A stretch of 64,000 nucleotides of DNA from Dromaius novaehollandiae (Eukaryota > Chordata > Aves > Casuariiformes > Dromaiidae), in NCBI RefSeq assembly GCF_036370855.1, contig NC_088103.1, positions 10,541,404 through 10,605,403 on the forward strand, read 5' to 3'. Below, piece by piece: positions 1-14,800 of the stretch. The stretch's first letter is position 1, and each line of letters begins with the position of its first letter. Made by a program: the position numbers and the translations under genes. The notes beneath the pieces are model-generated. The model saw only the letters and a list, made by a program, of their open reading frames with translations. It was not told where the DNA came from and did no database searches.

Positions 1-3000
1 TGCCACACTCCTGGGGCTTTTCACAGCCACTTTAAAGCAAGAGCATTTTCATCACCAAAATAACAGAGGTTTGCCCCAAAGCATCCGCCAGGGAGGCTCA
101 GCAGGGCTAGTGCTGTCCCAGGGCCCCGCTGGAGAGATTGGCCGCAGGAGCTTGGCTGCTGGCTGGGCTGGTTTGGCTGTAAGCTGATTTGGGGTGGATA
201 ATTCCTAACAGTAAAACCTTCCCATTTTGTGGACCATCATGGTATTCCCTAGGAATACTGGGCAATTATAGACCTCTCGGCAAGTCACTCAGTACATAAA
301 ATGCAAATAATTACAGAAACAGTTTTTTAAGTGATCTTGAGAAAGAAAGCATGAATTACAGAAAGTTAACGAACTTTCCATTTTTCAGTGGAAAACAGCT
401 TGTCTGCTAATACTGTACAAGAACTGTAACCTTGAAATGTGTCATTGTATGATTGTCAGAGCTTAAGAGAGAGTTTTTTTTTTAAGTCAAGTATTTTAAA
501 CCCACTGCAGAGGGAATCACTGCACCTGGATCGGCTACCTGGAGATCTGGTACCTCTCAGAAACTGTGGAGAAGATTCATAGGATAATATTCCTCTTATG
601 TGTTTCCTGTATATATATTGGAAGATTAAATCCCACAATGTAATAGACCCACAAAAGGAAAAAAATAGCTCCAGAGCAGATATTTGAGAACCCAGCTCAT
701 CGCAGGCACTCTTACTTCAGCGTCAAAGAGAGGATGTCCACTATTGCACCAACACCATAAAAATGCCCCCATCTCTGCGCACATCCTGGCTGTTCTTTTG
801 CGTTAATGTCACATTTCCCACCAATTGCTCTCACCCCTTAAGTGCTTCCTATGAGCCCTGTACTGAAGCACTGCCATTATTTTCAGATCACATGTAAAAC
901 AGATTAAGAGCTTTGCATTTTTCTACGGCATTAATTTTGGAGGAAGGAGGGAGAGAAAGAGTTGCTTTAACACCGTGTGCCTGACCCCTCACGCAGCTGC
1001 TCGGGACTCTGCTACATGTCTGAAAAATCCAGAAATAACCACTAAGCAGAGGAAAAATAAAATTCAAATACAAAAAGATAAATAGCTCCTCAGTCACAAC
1101 TCCCAGGGCTATTCGTCTCCCAGGTCACTTCGGAGCAACGAGTGATTTGGTGACTGATTGGGGATCGCACCGCGAGAGTGCCCGGCGTGGGGACATCTAT
1201 TCTGCCATTGACTTGGGGGGAATTTAAGGCAAAAAACTCCCAGCGGGCATATTTCAGCCAATCCCGAGGGATATACTGAGGATGCCTCTGATACCAGAGA
1301 ACTCTTGGGTGGATACAAAACTCTGTCCCGCTCCAGCCCAAAAAGGCACCGGGCTTTTCCCCAGCTGCCAGGGGGATCACAGGGTTTATCCAGCTGCTCG
1401 CCGCTGTTTTAGCGGCCCTGACAGCGACTCACCTCCATGTAGCCGTGCATTTGGCCACGGGGCACACGCAGCTCCCGGGCTGGGTACCCTAATCAGGGCA
1501 GACACATATCGGCCCGGGCAGGAGCCCTGGGCGATCGCGATAAAGGAGCTTCTCATTCACAACTGCTGGGAAATCAGATAAACGCAAAGTGCCGCTGCGT
1601 CGCTCTGCAGTGCCCTGGCCGGCGGGGGGTCGCGCCTCACCTTGAAGGCAGGACTCCTCCCGGCCAAAAATCATCTTTTAAGACAGAGCTGCAAAAAGAG
1701 GGCAAAGGGTGGCAACGAATGAGGGGGGGGGGAAGGCAACGCAGTGAGCAAAAGGGAAAGGGAGGCAGTGTCTGAGTAACAGTTGGGTTGAGCACAAAGA
1801 TCGACAAGCAAAACACTGAGGTGATTTATGCCGGCAGCGGCTCTCAGCACTGCAGATTCGGGTCATGCGAGGGGCTTTCTAAGCCTAGCCCTGGAAAAAG
1901 GCAAATTCACAGCTGTGGATGTGCCTGAGATGAGACTCTGGCCTCTGCCTTCGCCAGCAACGGGCACGTGGCCTCCCTCCGCCTCTCGTGCCAGGGCTGC
2001 TCCATCTGCGGAAAGCATCGCGCCTGCTCCATGGAGATAAGGGTTAAATCTAGCGAGAAATCATTAACGCTCGTTGTGTTGAGGAGAAATCTAACGTCTG
2101 CTGCCAGCCAGATCACGCAGAAGAGTCACTCCCTGTTTTTTCCCATGATCACGATCAGCTAGTCCACGGTGGGAGATCGTCGCAGGAAAGCCACAGCTGC
2201 ATCAAATCAGACGCAGGCGATGACTTACAGGAAGCTGCCAGCGATGATCCTGTCTCCACCAAAAACGCTAGCTAAAGACGAGCCCGTCCTCCAGCAAGGA
2301 GCAAGCCACTTTCCATCGTGCCTCAAGCTTTCTGCTCCCGCGCTCGGCATGGCTGGACCTGGCGCACCGGGAGGCTTTGGCAATTTCAGGGCTATATATA
2401 TTAAAGCAACACCTCATTAGGACGTGACGAGCAGCAGCGGTCTGGTTGCTGATGCAGCAGCCATCCAGACCTCTCTAAAACCTCACCCTAGAGTAGCTGT
2501 TTTTCCACAGTGCAATTTCTCCTGGTTATTTCTCCAGGGCAGGTTTACCGAGGGCACAGAGGGGAATAAGGGTGGAGACAAAACCCTGTCAGTGCCCCCC
2601 TTCTCATTGCATCATCTAATGCAGCTGCTGGCCCTTGCTTCCCCGTGCACGGGGGGAATGCATCCTCCATCCACTCTCATAAAATAAAAATAAAAATCTT
2701 CCAATTTTGACAGGAGCTGCTCAGCCAGCTGCTGCCTCAGCCCGCCAAGGGAGAGGTTGGAGCCTACGTGACGAGGCTGAGGGGCAAAGCAAACCAGTTC
2801 CCCTTCCCTCTGCCAAGCTAGCAGAGTGGATATCCTGAGCTGAGATGGCAACTTAGAGACCCGCAAGGGAAAGGCCAGCTCTCTGGTTAGCGGAGACACC
2901 AGACACAGGGCTGCGGGAGCTGCATTTCCCTCCCTGCTCCTTGGCCCACCTCTGGCACGTCAGTCACTCCGCTGCTTTAAAATGCTTTTTTCCAACCCAG

Positions 3001-6000
3001 GCTCTTCCCCCATAGATCTGCACTGGGAAAATGAACCTCAGCCTCACTCCCTGTGCCATGGTAAACACCCTTTTCAGCACGAGCATCACCAGTGCTGGAG
3101 ACTACATACAAACTTCACACGGCGTGCAGCAGGAAAGGGCACCCACGTATCAGGGAACATGAAAAGGAAATAGAAACATGCTGCTGCTGCAAAGACCTCC
3201 CCATGGGCCAGATCCACTTCCTACCATGCCGTGTATAAATCAGAGTGTTGTCTTCGCACCTCAGTTAACCAAGCCTTTACCTACAATATTAGTTTTGCAA
3301 TCTTCACTGATTTTCTGGTGAAAGAGGTAAAATTACATCGGGGTTCAGGCCCATGGCCCCTCCGGAGCAGCCCGGCTCCCTGTTAGTGCAGGGAAATGCC
3401 TCGCCAAGACAAGAGCATGCCTTTAGAAAACACAATCCGCATTAGTTTAAAAAAGTGCATTTTGCCTTTTCTTGCTTCAAAGAGCCAGGCTCCATAATTG
3501 CTCTCATTTTCCGTCTCCGTCCCTCAGAAATGGCGTGCCCTGAAAGATGAGCGGTCCCAAGGACGCAGCCTCGTGAGGCTTCGTTTCTGCGGCTCGGCAT
3601 TGTGTGCATCTTCCACACGCAGAAATCTGTCTTTGCTCAATAAATCAAGCAGATTTTTTCTCCCGTGGATTAATTAACCTGCGTATTCATGTCACGGACA
3701 GATTGCTTCACACCACAAATGAGAAGATAACGTGTTGCAAGAAAACGCAATATGGACCGAGAAAGTAAAAATAGTTTGAGTGGAAAATCCTGATTTCAGA
3801 TGGGACCTATTAGCATCTACCTGCTGCTGCTTCCTGCTCTTGTGAGCTCCCAGGGACAGTCACATCTGGTTAACGAGCTGCACGTTGACAAGGTATCTAA
3901 AATAGCTGGGATCAGCTTCATCGTAGGCTTTAAAAATGGATTCAAGATTAAGATCAAGACAGAGACGGATTTCAGTTATTCAGATAGCATCAGACGTGTT
4001 CAATTGAAAGGACTGATACAGTTTTCCAGAGACAAAACAGGGGCCTTGCACTGTCCGCAGCCTCTGTCGTGGCCAAGGGCAACGTTAGCATGAAAGAAGA
4101 CCCCAAAGCCCAGTCAGGCAGCAGGGAAAGTCGGGAATCGCTGCTCTGTCGGAGCCTGGGAAGGTTTTTGTCCCTTCCCGAGCTGCCGAGCAGCCCAGAG
4201 GGACGACGCAGGCTGCAGAGTGCTCCACCTTCAGCTGCTGCCTCCTCCCCAGGTGTCTTCGTTGCCCTTTTGGGCATCAGAAAACTTGGTATCAGCAGCA
4301 TCTCGTCCCTTAGCATGTATAAAGGGAAGCTATTCTTCTCACACAAGCCCCAAGTCATACAGGCAGCTGGTGCTGTGAGAAAGTATTAGGGCGAAGCACA
4401 TGGAGAAGCCTCCCTCTCCTCCTCCAGCGGGATCCTCTCTGCGCTCTTGGCTTTAGCCGAGCACTCACGTGGCTTGTGGGCTGGCTTTTCCTCCGCTATC
4501 CAAAAAGGCCCGGTTTTCCAGCAAAAGGAGGCTCCGGGCCTGCCTGCTTGCATCCTGGCTTTGGCAGCCGTTAAGCTTCCCGTGTGTTTGCTCGCCTGCG
4601 TGTGCTACCTGGCGCCCAGCCCCGGGCCAGCAGCGGGTTCCCGGCTAACGCTTCGGAGCAGCTCGAGGACCGGCCCAGGAAGCGTTCGCTCTTGCCCTCC
4701 TCCAAGACAGTTAGTGGACAGGAAATAGTCTCATTAATTCCTGCTTTTTACCCTATATATTTCACCCGAGCAGCTTAGAGGAGCTCTTTCACGCAAGCGC
4801 TTGTATTGCTCTTGCGAGGGTTTGATGACTAACTTCAGCTCCCTCCGCGCGCTCTTTCGGTCGCTCACCCGATGCTTTGTTTTAGCAGAAAGTTGCATTA
4901 AAATCCTCACAGCGAAACCTTGCATCACTGTTTGACGCCAGCTAGCACGTCTCTCTCGCAGCGGTGATGAGTTTGTAAGAAGACTTCAAGTGTTTTGTGC
5001 ATGCCCTATGCCAGAACTTTAAGCACTAAATATTTAAAACAATGCATACAAAACACGGGAATGATCAATGCTCTTCTAACTCGAGGCGCCACGTTGTTAT
5101 CAGCATCTCTTCTTTCCGAGCAAATGCTCAGTACCACCAACATTTTCTGTCCTGAAGGGAAGTAACTGGTTTGCAAAGCGCTCTGTGTTCAGTATTCATG
5201 CCATTGAATGGCCTCTCTGGCACATCGCTCAGCTCTTTGGCTTAAAAGACACAATTGTACAATGTTTTTGGAAAGAGGCGGTCAGAAGAATAATTCTGGT
5301 TAGAAAAGCATTGATTTTTGTATACCTAGCTGTCACAAAAGAGATCTAGAAAATATCAACCAAACCGCAAAATTGGGAAGTGCTAACATGCTTTGGAAAG
5401 AGTTCCTAGGAATTATGTAGAAAGCAGTTTTCAAACAGAGTTTAAAATTTGCATTAGTCATTTGTGTCAGGCTCTAACGTGGCCCAAGATGTTGCAATTA
5501 AAGAGGAAAGAAAGTTGACAAATGCCTCTAACCACAAATTTACGCACTGGATTTTAATGTAACAGTCTCCGGTTCTGCAAGCACAAGGCTTGACATGCCA
5601 GCCTCAGGAGCAGCCCAGCTAGACAAGTCCTGCTCTGCAGCCTTATTTCAGCATATTTTATAATTAGTTCCACAGAAAACATCTAGCTAGCATTGATCAT
5701 CTCGCTTATTCTTTCGAAAGAAATGCCCAAAGAAAGCTGATCTTCCCTCTTTCAGCGCTGAGTAAAAGGAAACCACTGAACAAAACCAGAACGCCAAAAC
5801 CCACGAGTTCAGGAGATGGGTTGTGTTTCTGGTTGCCCAGCGGCTCACGAGGATCCTGCAGCATCTCCGGGTGTAGGACCGGAGGGACAGTCACGCTGGG
5901 CGTAGGCGCTGCACGGACACGCTCAGGCGTCTCCCGGCGGCACATAGGGAAGGAAGCCATCCCACTTGCCGAGCCCACGCAAGTCCGTGCCGGAGGCAGG

Positions 6001-9000
6001 ACCGAGCTTTGAGCAGGGGTTTCCAGACAGCAGCAGCCCAGCCCGGGGGCCTTGGCTCATTGCTGCTCTGCCGCCCGCTCGGGGGGTCCTGCCGCCTCCC
6101 GCCAGCCGTGAAAATGCGTGAAATGGCAAAGACACAGCCACCGCCTCCCACCCTCTCCTTCAGCCCAGTCCCCAGCGGGGGAAAAGAGCGAGCCGCCTTT
6201 GAGGGGCTCGTCGGGCACGGCAGCACGCAGGGCACAGGCTCATTCCTTCTCTGCCCAAGTGCGGGGAACTCCCCCTTTCCTATTTTCCTGCATAACGCAA
6301 AGCGGAGACACACACGTTTGGCCTCTGTCTTTGGCACCACTGTCTTTTGCTTTGAACAAAGCAAAATCTTCCTTCTCCTGAACCCATTTTACGACACAAC
6401 GTCTTACTAGCCCATATAAGAATTAAGAGTATTTCAATTAAAATAAACTCTGTTTTTAATCAAAATTACATGTATTACCTCTCACCCAGGACCTCAAAAT
6501 CTTTCTCAAGAATATCACATGCTGTTGGAACAAGTGAGCTGAGGTTATAGCCTGCGAGTCTACAAGATCTCACACTTGATATGAATTCTGCACAAACTTG
6601 GGCTACTTCTAAACCTTCCTGCTTTGTGCTGGGGGGGGGGGGGGGGAATTGCAGAACAACAGAAAGCAGTTTTTAGTTGTAAGATTTTTGAGGTACAAGA
6701 AGGAAGAGAAATGTGGGTTAAACGGAGTTCACAGGAATCTACTCTTTAATTAGGCTTTGAAATAAATGCCTGACCTCGCACATGCTTTGCAGTTAAAACT
6801 CAACATTCCCAAAGGGAGCTTTGCTGCCTAATCCAACCAGCCCCCTCCTCCTTCCCCCCCCCTCCCCCCGCTCCCGATATACAATGTATTTCTTTCTATC
6901 AAACCATTGAGCAAATAAGAATTATTCCAACAGTTCCCATTAAAGAACAGGCCTGCTTTGAAAGGACCACAGTGTAATGAGCATTGTGCTCAGTGCTGGC
7001 CCACGGTCTCCGGTAATAAAACACACATTGTTCATCATAGCCTCAAATATTTATTATGAGGTGAAGAGCTGACATCACCGGTTTCTGTAACTTTCTGGAG
7101 ATTAGGGAGCTTATCGTTAAATTTAAGAGACCAACCTGCAAACACACACAGCTTCAAAGAAATAAACAAAAGTTTAAGAAACTAATGGCAGTGAGATACT
7201 GCTCGACAGCTCACAGCAGCTTGGCATTTGATCCAAGGGATTCAAGATTCTGATCCAGAGTAAACAAAGTCCTTTTTTTTTTTTAATTGTACTTCCATTG
7301 CATTGCCCATATTTAAATTTCTAAGTTTAAGTCGCTTCAATGATTATTGGCTGGATTTACATTGTACTACACTTTTTTAAAGAACAGCTGCAAAGTTGAA
7401 GCATTCTGGGACATCTTCCAAGGTGAGAGGTCTCCAAACCACAGCAGCAACCACACATTCATGTGCAAAAAGTTTAAGCTCAGCTCCCTGTTACTTCCAG
7501 GCCTTTTTAAGTCTAGACCTGGTTCTACCTGTCTTCTGAGCTTTTACTACAATTTTGGTGAATACAAGCAAGAAGGGCTAATAAGAGGGAGTGTCTCTCT
7601 ACACCGGCCAGCTGCTCCTTAAAAGGGACATGCAGCCCTGTACTTCACTCAACTTTGCCTGCCCTGCAAATAACTTTTAACACTCTTAAGACCAATATTT
7701 GAAGGATATGATGGGATTTCTCTGTCTGTGGAAAAACACACACATACAGCATTAAAGTTTTTCTGTATACTGGGTTAGCACAAAATCTATGTCTGCAACT
7801 CCTTCCCTAAATTACAAATAAACTAAGTCTGATGAGCCGACCCTTGCCTTAAAAAATTTGCTCAAAGGCCCTCAAGGGTGGAATATTAAGGTATATAAGG
7901 AAAAAGACTTGCACCACTTTCTTCCATTCAAATATAAAAGTTATTAGGAAAAAAACTCTTAATTTTCAAATTATGAATTAACTGCAAAAATGCACATTTG
8001 CTTTAAATGAGATCACAGACAAAATGCAGCACACTGAGAACTGTTTCACTGAGAAACAGTAGGCAGTCCTATCTTTTCAGGCCACAGGAAAAACTACATT
8101 AAAGATATGATACTAGGGAGAAAAAAGCCTCTCAAAGGCTGCCTGGACAATTATTTGTTAAGACAAGAGTCAGTGCACACACAGGTTCACACGCACAATC
8201 ACTCCCCTTATTCTGTGTGCATGCAGACAGATGTTCTAGTTTGGGTTTTGCTACCTCTCATTTCCAGGACCCGTTTGTTGGCCTATTTGTTTGTGGTTAG
8301 AAGTCAGCCGTTTCTGCACAGAATTCTGCAAACTAGAGATTTTTACCACATGTACAAAACATGCACACTTTCTTACTTGTACATGCTTCTCCCCCCCCCC
8401 CAAGCTAGCAGTATTTTCCCCTTGTTTTCATGACTATTCCTTAAGAATCCAATTACTTTACTCTCCTTCTTTAAAGCCCCATTAAAAACATACTGCCATA
8501 AAAATCTTCCCACGAAGTTGATCGTGGTAAGGCTGCTGGTGCACTGCGTGGCACACTACTGCACATCCCATCACCCAACGTCGTCCCTTCACCTTCCCAC
8601 AGCCCTGGCCTCTCTGGACATTTGCACACTTGGACAGTATGTTCTGCCCGCACTCCACCTGCAGCACCGGGGTCCTGGTTCATCATCCTCCTACGCCCAC
8701 AAGAAAGACAACCTCTGCATACAGTTTGGGTCCGAAATTCATCCTGGTCTTCCATAGAGTAAATAGGCAAGGACGAGGACAAACAGACAAGATCAAGGCA
8801 AAGGTAATAGTTTGTGTAAGAGCAGGAATAAGGAGGCCAGACTTCAGGGCCAGTGAGGTTTCAGCAGGTCCTTAATGAAATCAGGAGAGCTTCTCGTAGG
8901 CTTTAACGGAGAGGTCAGTAATCAGCGGCACACGTAGGTCTTGAGGAGTGCCTGAGCAGTACTGGGTCCGCAACAACCTGAGCGAGAGGCAGGCACCTGC

Positions 9001-9280
9001 TTGCAGCTCCTGCAGAGTTGTGAATGGAGAACCTGCCTGGGCTCCCTAAGAAGCCATCGATGGTATCTCACATCTTCTAGCAGTACATCTGGTAGCTGCA
9101 TAGAACACTAGACCACAATACCTTTTCCCTGAGAACTCTCTAGAGTGAACTAAGAGCAGGGTATCTCCTCCTATCTCAAGCAAGAAAGTTTGCTGCTTTC
9201 TTGTTCTTCGTTGGGGCATTTCAGATGCTCACATCTTCACAGTTATTGAAGACGCTCATGTGGAAACACTCTCTCACAAC
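1..9280. other. Non-coding flank downstream of KIFBP
   Basis: No exon chain, conserved protein motif or RNA gene was recognised on either strand. Open frames here are short, lack protein-like composition and lack matching splice sites. The left part (about 1-6.4 kb) is more GC-rich than the AT-rich part from 6.4 kb to the KIFBP 3' end. In human the next gene in this direction is SRGN (serglycin). I looked for its Ser-Gly repeat and its YQWVRCNP-like block on the minus strand and found neither, so it probably lies further left. Small features are a TATA-like run at 2393-2400 and a 16-G run at 6631-6646. Confidence 0.6.
6631..6646. repeat. Poly-G homopolymer (16 G)
   Basis: An uninterrupted run of 16 G lies in the intergenic flank. 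It is simple low-complexity sequence, likely length-polymorphic, with no gene attached. Confidence 0.9.
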
Positions 9281-9282
9281 TG

Positions 9283-9920
9283 TTTATTCTGGCAAAAGTT
9301 GTGCATACCACATCTTAATAAGACACATGAAAACGGAATTCTAAGGACTATGAAGAACATTCAGTCAAGTTAGTCTATTTATTTAGCTTGCGTCAGTTAG
9401 GTTTGAATTAAGAGAAAAAACACTGAGCAACATATAAAATAAATACTGGAAATAACATAAAGTTCCCTTCATATGGATAAAGTTTACTGGGGACAAAGGT
9501 TAGAAAAGATGAAATGTTTCCTAGTTGGAAGAACGTGCCTCAAGTTTCTTAGAAAAATTTTCCTAGATCAACGGATTCCCTTGAAAGAAACAATTTTTAT
9601 ACAGCACTACGTTTAGAAACGGAACCATATGCTGAAGGGAGAAAGGTATGGCAGGAAAGTCTTATATTTACATACAGGACAAGCAATACAAAGCACCAGG
9701 TGGACATTCACATTTACATTTAAATTTTATACCATTAGTGTGGGTGTGCTACTAAACTGGACGGCTCTCAGTTTATCACAAGGTTATATTACTGTGGGCT
9801 CTAGCTGGAGTGTTGAACTGTACACACTCTAGTTCTATTCATCAGTACAGAAGCTGTCCTACAGTATTGATTTTGATAGATATCATTGTAATATTGCACA
9901 TTTCCTTTCAAGAAAAGTAT
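9283..9920 (-). other. KIFBP: KIFBP 3' UTR with candidate poly(A) signals
   Basis: The KIFBP stop codon is at 9921-9923. Downstream on the minus strand, canonical AATAAA hexamers (TTTATT on the plus strand) occur at 9378-9383 and 9283-9288. These give a 3' UTR of roughly 540-640 nt. Which one is used cannot be decided from sequence alone. Confidence 0.55.
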
Positions 9921-11824
9921 TTATATGAATGGACACAGTTTTGCTCTTAGCCTCTCCATTCTTGTTGGAAGAAGACCCACCATTTCCTTACTGAGTTCTA
10001 GTTCAGTTTCAACGGCATGGACAGCATCTGGATACTTCTCACAATAATCTACCAGAAATGTGTAATATTCCAATGATGTCTGCATATTCTCTAGCTGTTT
10101 TTTGCCATCCGAAGTAATCAGCTTACCATATAGTCGGGCAATATGAAATTTGGCCACCATGGCAGGGCGAAGAACATCTTCCTCGAGCTCTTCAGGAAAT
10201 ACCTTATCTGGGTTTCTCAAAGAATCTAAGAAGAGTTCATAGTATTTTATTGCTAACTGCGCTAGAGAATTGATCTTTTTTATTGTGTGGGAGTCTAGCT
10301 CTTCTAACCTGTTACCAATAGCTACCTTTAAATCCATCATCTCATAATAGGTGTCTGCTAGTTCAAACTGAAGTTGCCTACTAATCAACAGATAGTACTG
10401 TGGATTCAAGTCCGCGTAGATAGGCTCCAGCATGTCTATTCTACGCTTATGCATTTTGCAGCGTCGCTCATAGTCTTCTTCAAAGAAAGCAAGTACCTTA
10501 AACAGAGCACTGTGATCCTGAACAATTTCAATATGGTCAGTAACATAACCATCAACCTGAAAGAACTCTTTTGCTTCCTGAACATAGTTCTGACCCACAA
10601 GGAAGATTTCTCTGGCTTCTTGAAAATCTAAAGGATATACACTGCTCACTTTCTCCTCCATGGCTAAGACAGAGTCACATATATCACTTGTCCCAAAAAG
10701 GACAGCTTTTTTCCTGCCCTTCTCTTTTTCATCCTCCTCTTTTTTCCTTTGGGCTTTAAGTTCCAATTGCCTGTCAGGATCCAGCTCTCCTATGTTATCC
10801 TGAAATGAGAAAACATATTAATTAAAAATGCATGTGGGTTACAGAGAAAAACTTAGGCTGAAGCTTTTTTAATTATGGGCTACTTTTCAAACACAAACTA
10901 ATCAGCAACAAGACAGAAAAAATGACATGTTGGCATATTAAACCTTATATTCACTAAAGGTCATGTAAGTTATATTCTCAATTCTGTAAAAACATAAGAT
11001 TTAAACACAGACAAACACAAGTCTCTCTACCCTGTGCAACATAGCCAAAACAATAAATATAAAGCCCAAACACCCTGCTTCTGCAAAGCATTTCAGCACA
11101 TGCTGTGTTAAGCACTTGACATGAATGAAAATACCAGCACACAAAACTGAGAGGACATTCTTACTACCAGTTCAATAAAAAGTGATCTACCAAATCAAGC
11201 CACAAGAAAATACAGCAGAGAAGAGGGCGATCTGTGAAGTTTCTATACAAGCAGTGCACTGAGGATGCTACAGAACTGATCTCCTATCCATGCTTATTTC
11301 TAAAGTGCTGCATTGAAGTCAAAGCATACTATGAAACACCTGCTAGATTTCAAGTGTCTAATGCCTTATTGATTGGGCAATGGTTTATCATTTGCTACCA
11401 ATTATGAAGTGATTCCTGCTACAAACATCGAAACTGACTAAATTTGTTTTTAAACAACAGCAGTTACAGAATAAGTTTTCAGTTACCTCAAGTAATTTCC
11501 GAGCACTTTGCAAAAGATTCAGGCAATACTTAATCCAGCATCTTGCAATTTCAGCTTTCCTCTGTCGAAGGTCCTGTTGGTCTTGGTCTGTTTCATCTAG
11601 TAAATGGACATCAACCCATAAAAAGCTGAAGACAACTTGAGCATTCTAGTAATAACCTCAAAAGTTATATGCAAAGAATACATGTTACGTATATTTATCA
11701 GGATTCATTTTTCATCATTGTTAGACAGAAACATGCTCTCCTTGTTAGTTCACATAATTCTGTGAACTGTCATTCTGGTAGAAACCCATATAGATTAGCA
11801 TGGATTTGTCATGTACATATTTCT

Positions 11825-11857
<33 letters not shown>

Positions 11858-14800
11858 CCATAATATGTTTAAAAAGAACTAAAGAACTTTGATCTTGGAG
11901 GTGTTCTACTGGAAAAGATTTGCATCTCCCTCTGTAATAAGAGAAAGGATGGTCTATTTTCTGAGATGCAGCTGCTTGCCAAGTAATTTCTGTTACAGCA
12001 TAGTTGTCCCTCAGGATGATCAGGGTATTTGTCTCAAAACGGGCCCCAGACTTGTTACCAGAAAAGGGAATAAAATTAGGGGAAAATGCCTGTGGTTTAT
12101 CCACCCTGTCACAACATAATACATATTTGTCTATAACCTCTGTATTTTTCTCTCTGCAGTCTCCCCACTATACATCACGGTCATAATTAGCACTGCTGAT
12201 ATCTCAAGATTATGGCTCCAGAAACCAAATAGACTAAAGAGAACTAACTTCCCAGTCCCTAGGCAGGAGGCGGTGTGTGAGCTGGATGATGAGGGGAAGC
12301 TAGCACTCCCTGGTCACTAAATAAAAAGCATGCTTCAGTCACAGATTCACTAGATTCAGTATCTTTCATTACTGCCAACTCATGCTGCTCTTGTTAAGAA
12401 TAACTGTTGCTAATCTAAAAAGGGGCCTTTACTAAATATCTGTTTCACACACAGATTCGTATGCCAGAATGAATCCTATTCATGTGCTTGACAGTAGCTA
12501 ATACCGACTGTGTATCAGTCTTTCTGAAACTTAGAACTTTCTGCAGTGATCTTCATGTCACCAGCCCAGCTCTACATACCATAAAAAGGAAGGGAAACAG
12601 AAAAACATGCACTCCATTGAAACAAACACAAGTATCACTACTCCCATTTAGCGGGGGAGGAAGTAGAGATAAAAGTTAATTGTCTTGCCCCCAAAAGACA
12701 AAAGAAATCTACAAAGTAAAATTGAAAGTAGGACTTTTATCTACCACTCTCAGTCTTGAATCTGATAACTGCCTCTGTTTCTACATGCCTAATGAAAACT
12801 TAACCTCGGTTTTTAGCTTAATAACATTAACAAACTCAAACTGTGCTGTCAGTTAGCTATGGAAGCCTATAAACATGTGCTTCCCTCAAACTAAAAGAAG
12901 ACTTTTGGACATCATCCTCAAAGCACTTAAATAGTAGGAAAAGGCAGCTGAATAGAGTTCTTTAGTTTTGAGCTAAAAGAAATACCAAAAGCAGTGAAGT
13001 TAATGTACTGTCACTGACCTTCAATTAAATAAAACTTAGTTGTGTCCATTCAGTTTATATTTTAACCTAAAACAACACCATCAATGGATTAAAGAGCTTG
13101 TATTCTAAACAGCTTGGACCCTTAGAAGTTAACCAATATATTCACTGTTTAAAGTCAGTTATGAACTCTCACTGGGGCTACTCTGAACACTTGCCCACTT
13201 TCCAGGACTTAAAGGTCTATTCACTTGAAGCTTTCAGTTGTCTGAGACCTGGAACATGAAGCTCTGCTGTAGATAAGCAAAGCCTAAACCTACAGCAGAT
13301 GATTTATTCTGAGTACAGACACTCATCACATAGCCACGGGCCCTTAAAACTGTGGTCTGCGTTTAGAAGTTTCTTGTATTGATTTTGATGCTGAACAGCA
13401 AAGTTGTTCCTTTACATCAATACCCAAAATAACAAGAATGGTACCTAAAATTTCAAAAATAGCCATTAATGAGGCTGCAGTATCCAGCAACAAAAGACAG
13501 TACAGGTATCCTCCAAGTCTGGGGTTTTTAAGAGCTGCAGTTTCCCTTCCCCTTTTAAGACTATTCCTAGGAAGTATCCGCTTCACTTCCTTGAATCATT
13601 ACACTCCAATAATTTAGAAGCAAAGGTTAAGCTGTTGTAAGCACACACACAAGGACAAGTGGGTGAATAGAGACTTCACTTTTAACATATATATTAGTGT
13701 TGTTTAATTCACGATATGTAATTGAAAACTTTCATATAAACTTACTGTCTTCAGCAGATGGAACCTGTCCAGCTTGGCTAAAGATGACATTGGCTGCTGC
13801 TAAACAGTGTCGGGACTCCATAAAGCATTGCTGAGAGGAACAGAAACGGCAGTGTTTATCACTGGTATGAAACAGCTGAAGCACTACTGCTCTCAGCTGG
13901 GCTAGAGCCCTCATCTTGGAGAGTTAAGACATGTGAACACAAGGGGAATTACAGGATCGAGAGGCTCGGGAGCATACTTCCCTGGACACTGGAAAAAAAG
14001 ATGTAATTTTTCTCATCTACTACTGAGTATAGTGTTTTCTAACCAACCATTTCTCTTTCTACCACAGCCACAATACATTAGATACATACATTGTAAACAT
14101 TTCCACACTGTTCTCATCTATGCTACTGTCACTTCCTGACATTGTATGGTAAAGATTACATCACGGGGTGTTAGTCAGAACGAGCTGGATGTACAGCTCA
14201 GTGTTATGAGCCACATTTAGATTCCTTTACTCGTATTTGGCAGTGTGTTATCTAATGATTTGGTCCCACCAATGCACCAAAAAAGATAGAGAAATTACAA
14301 ATTACTATCGAAATGAGCATTAACTGACTTAGGTACTGCAAAAGGCCTTTACGCATCAGAAAACAGTATCTGAATAATCTGGAGTATAAAAATCCTTAAA
14401 TAAAGCTGAAGCATTTCCTACCACAGTGGGCTGTTCAGAGTCAATACAGATGCATGGAGGCAAACAATTTTACAGTTAGTTTTAATGTTCACATAGGCTC
14501 AAACAAGTCTTAAGCACATGCTAAAATATCAAAGGACAACAACTTATAGGCAACATACAATGTGCAATGTCATCTTTTTTTTAAAAAAAACTTTTACTGT
14601 AGGAGAACAATATAATCACAATTATAGTGAACGGCCTAAAATTATGCGAGGACAACCATTTCAAGCTTCACTTACTCAAATTTGCTTACAAGCATCACGT
14701 CACATATCACTACTGAAATGTTCATTAACTATAGAGCTTTTCTTGTATATACTCCCCTGTTTGTTTTCCCTGTTGTCATCACACCAACACAGCAAAGCAC

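Noticed and set aside
2393-2405. TATA-like TATATATA followed by TTAAA on the plus strand
   Set aside because: No coding exon or convincing transcript follows within several hundred bases; such AT runs occur by chance.
3800-4093. Plus-strand frame of 97 aa with a signal-peptide-like start (MGPISIYLLLLPALVSSQ)
   Set aside because: The rest has no recognisable domain or cysteine pattern, there is no promoter or splice context, and one such hydrophobic start is expected by chance among many short frames.
1-9280. SRGN (serglycin), expected next by synteny
   Set aside because: No Ser-Gly repeat or serglycin core sequence is visible on the minus strand; in human the gene lies some distance further on.
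13831-13914. Possible longer KIFBP exon 5 starting at the ATG at 13914
   Set aside because: The CTCTCAG acceptor just before CAATGCTTTATG gives the family-consistent join (YYLSK to QCFMESRHC) with the right phase; the extra residues match nothing in the family.
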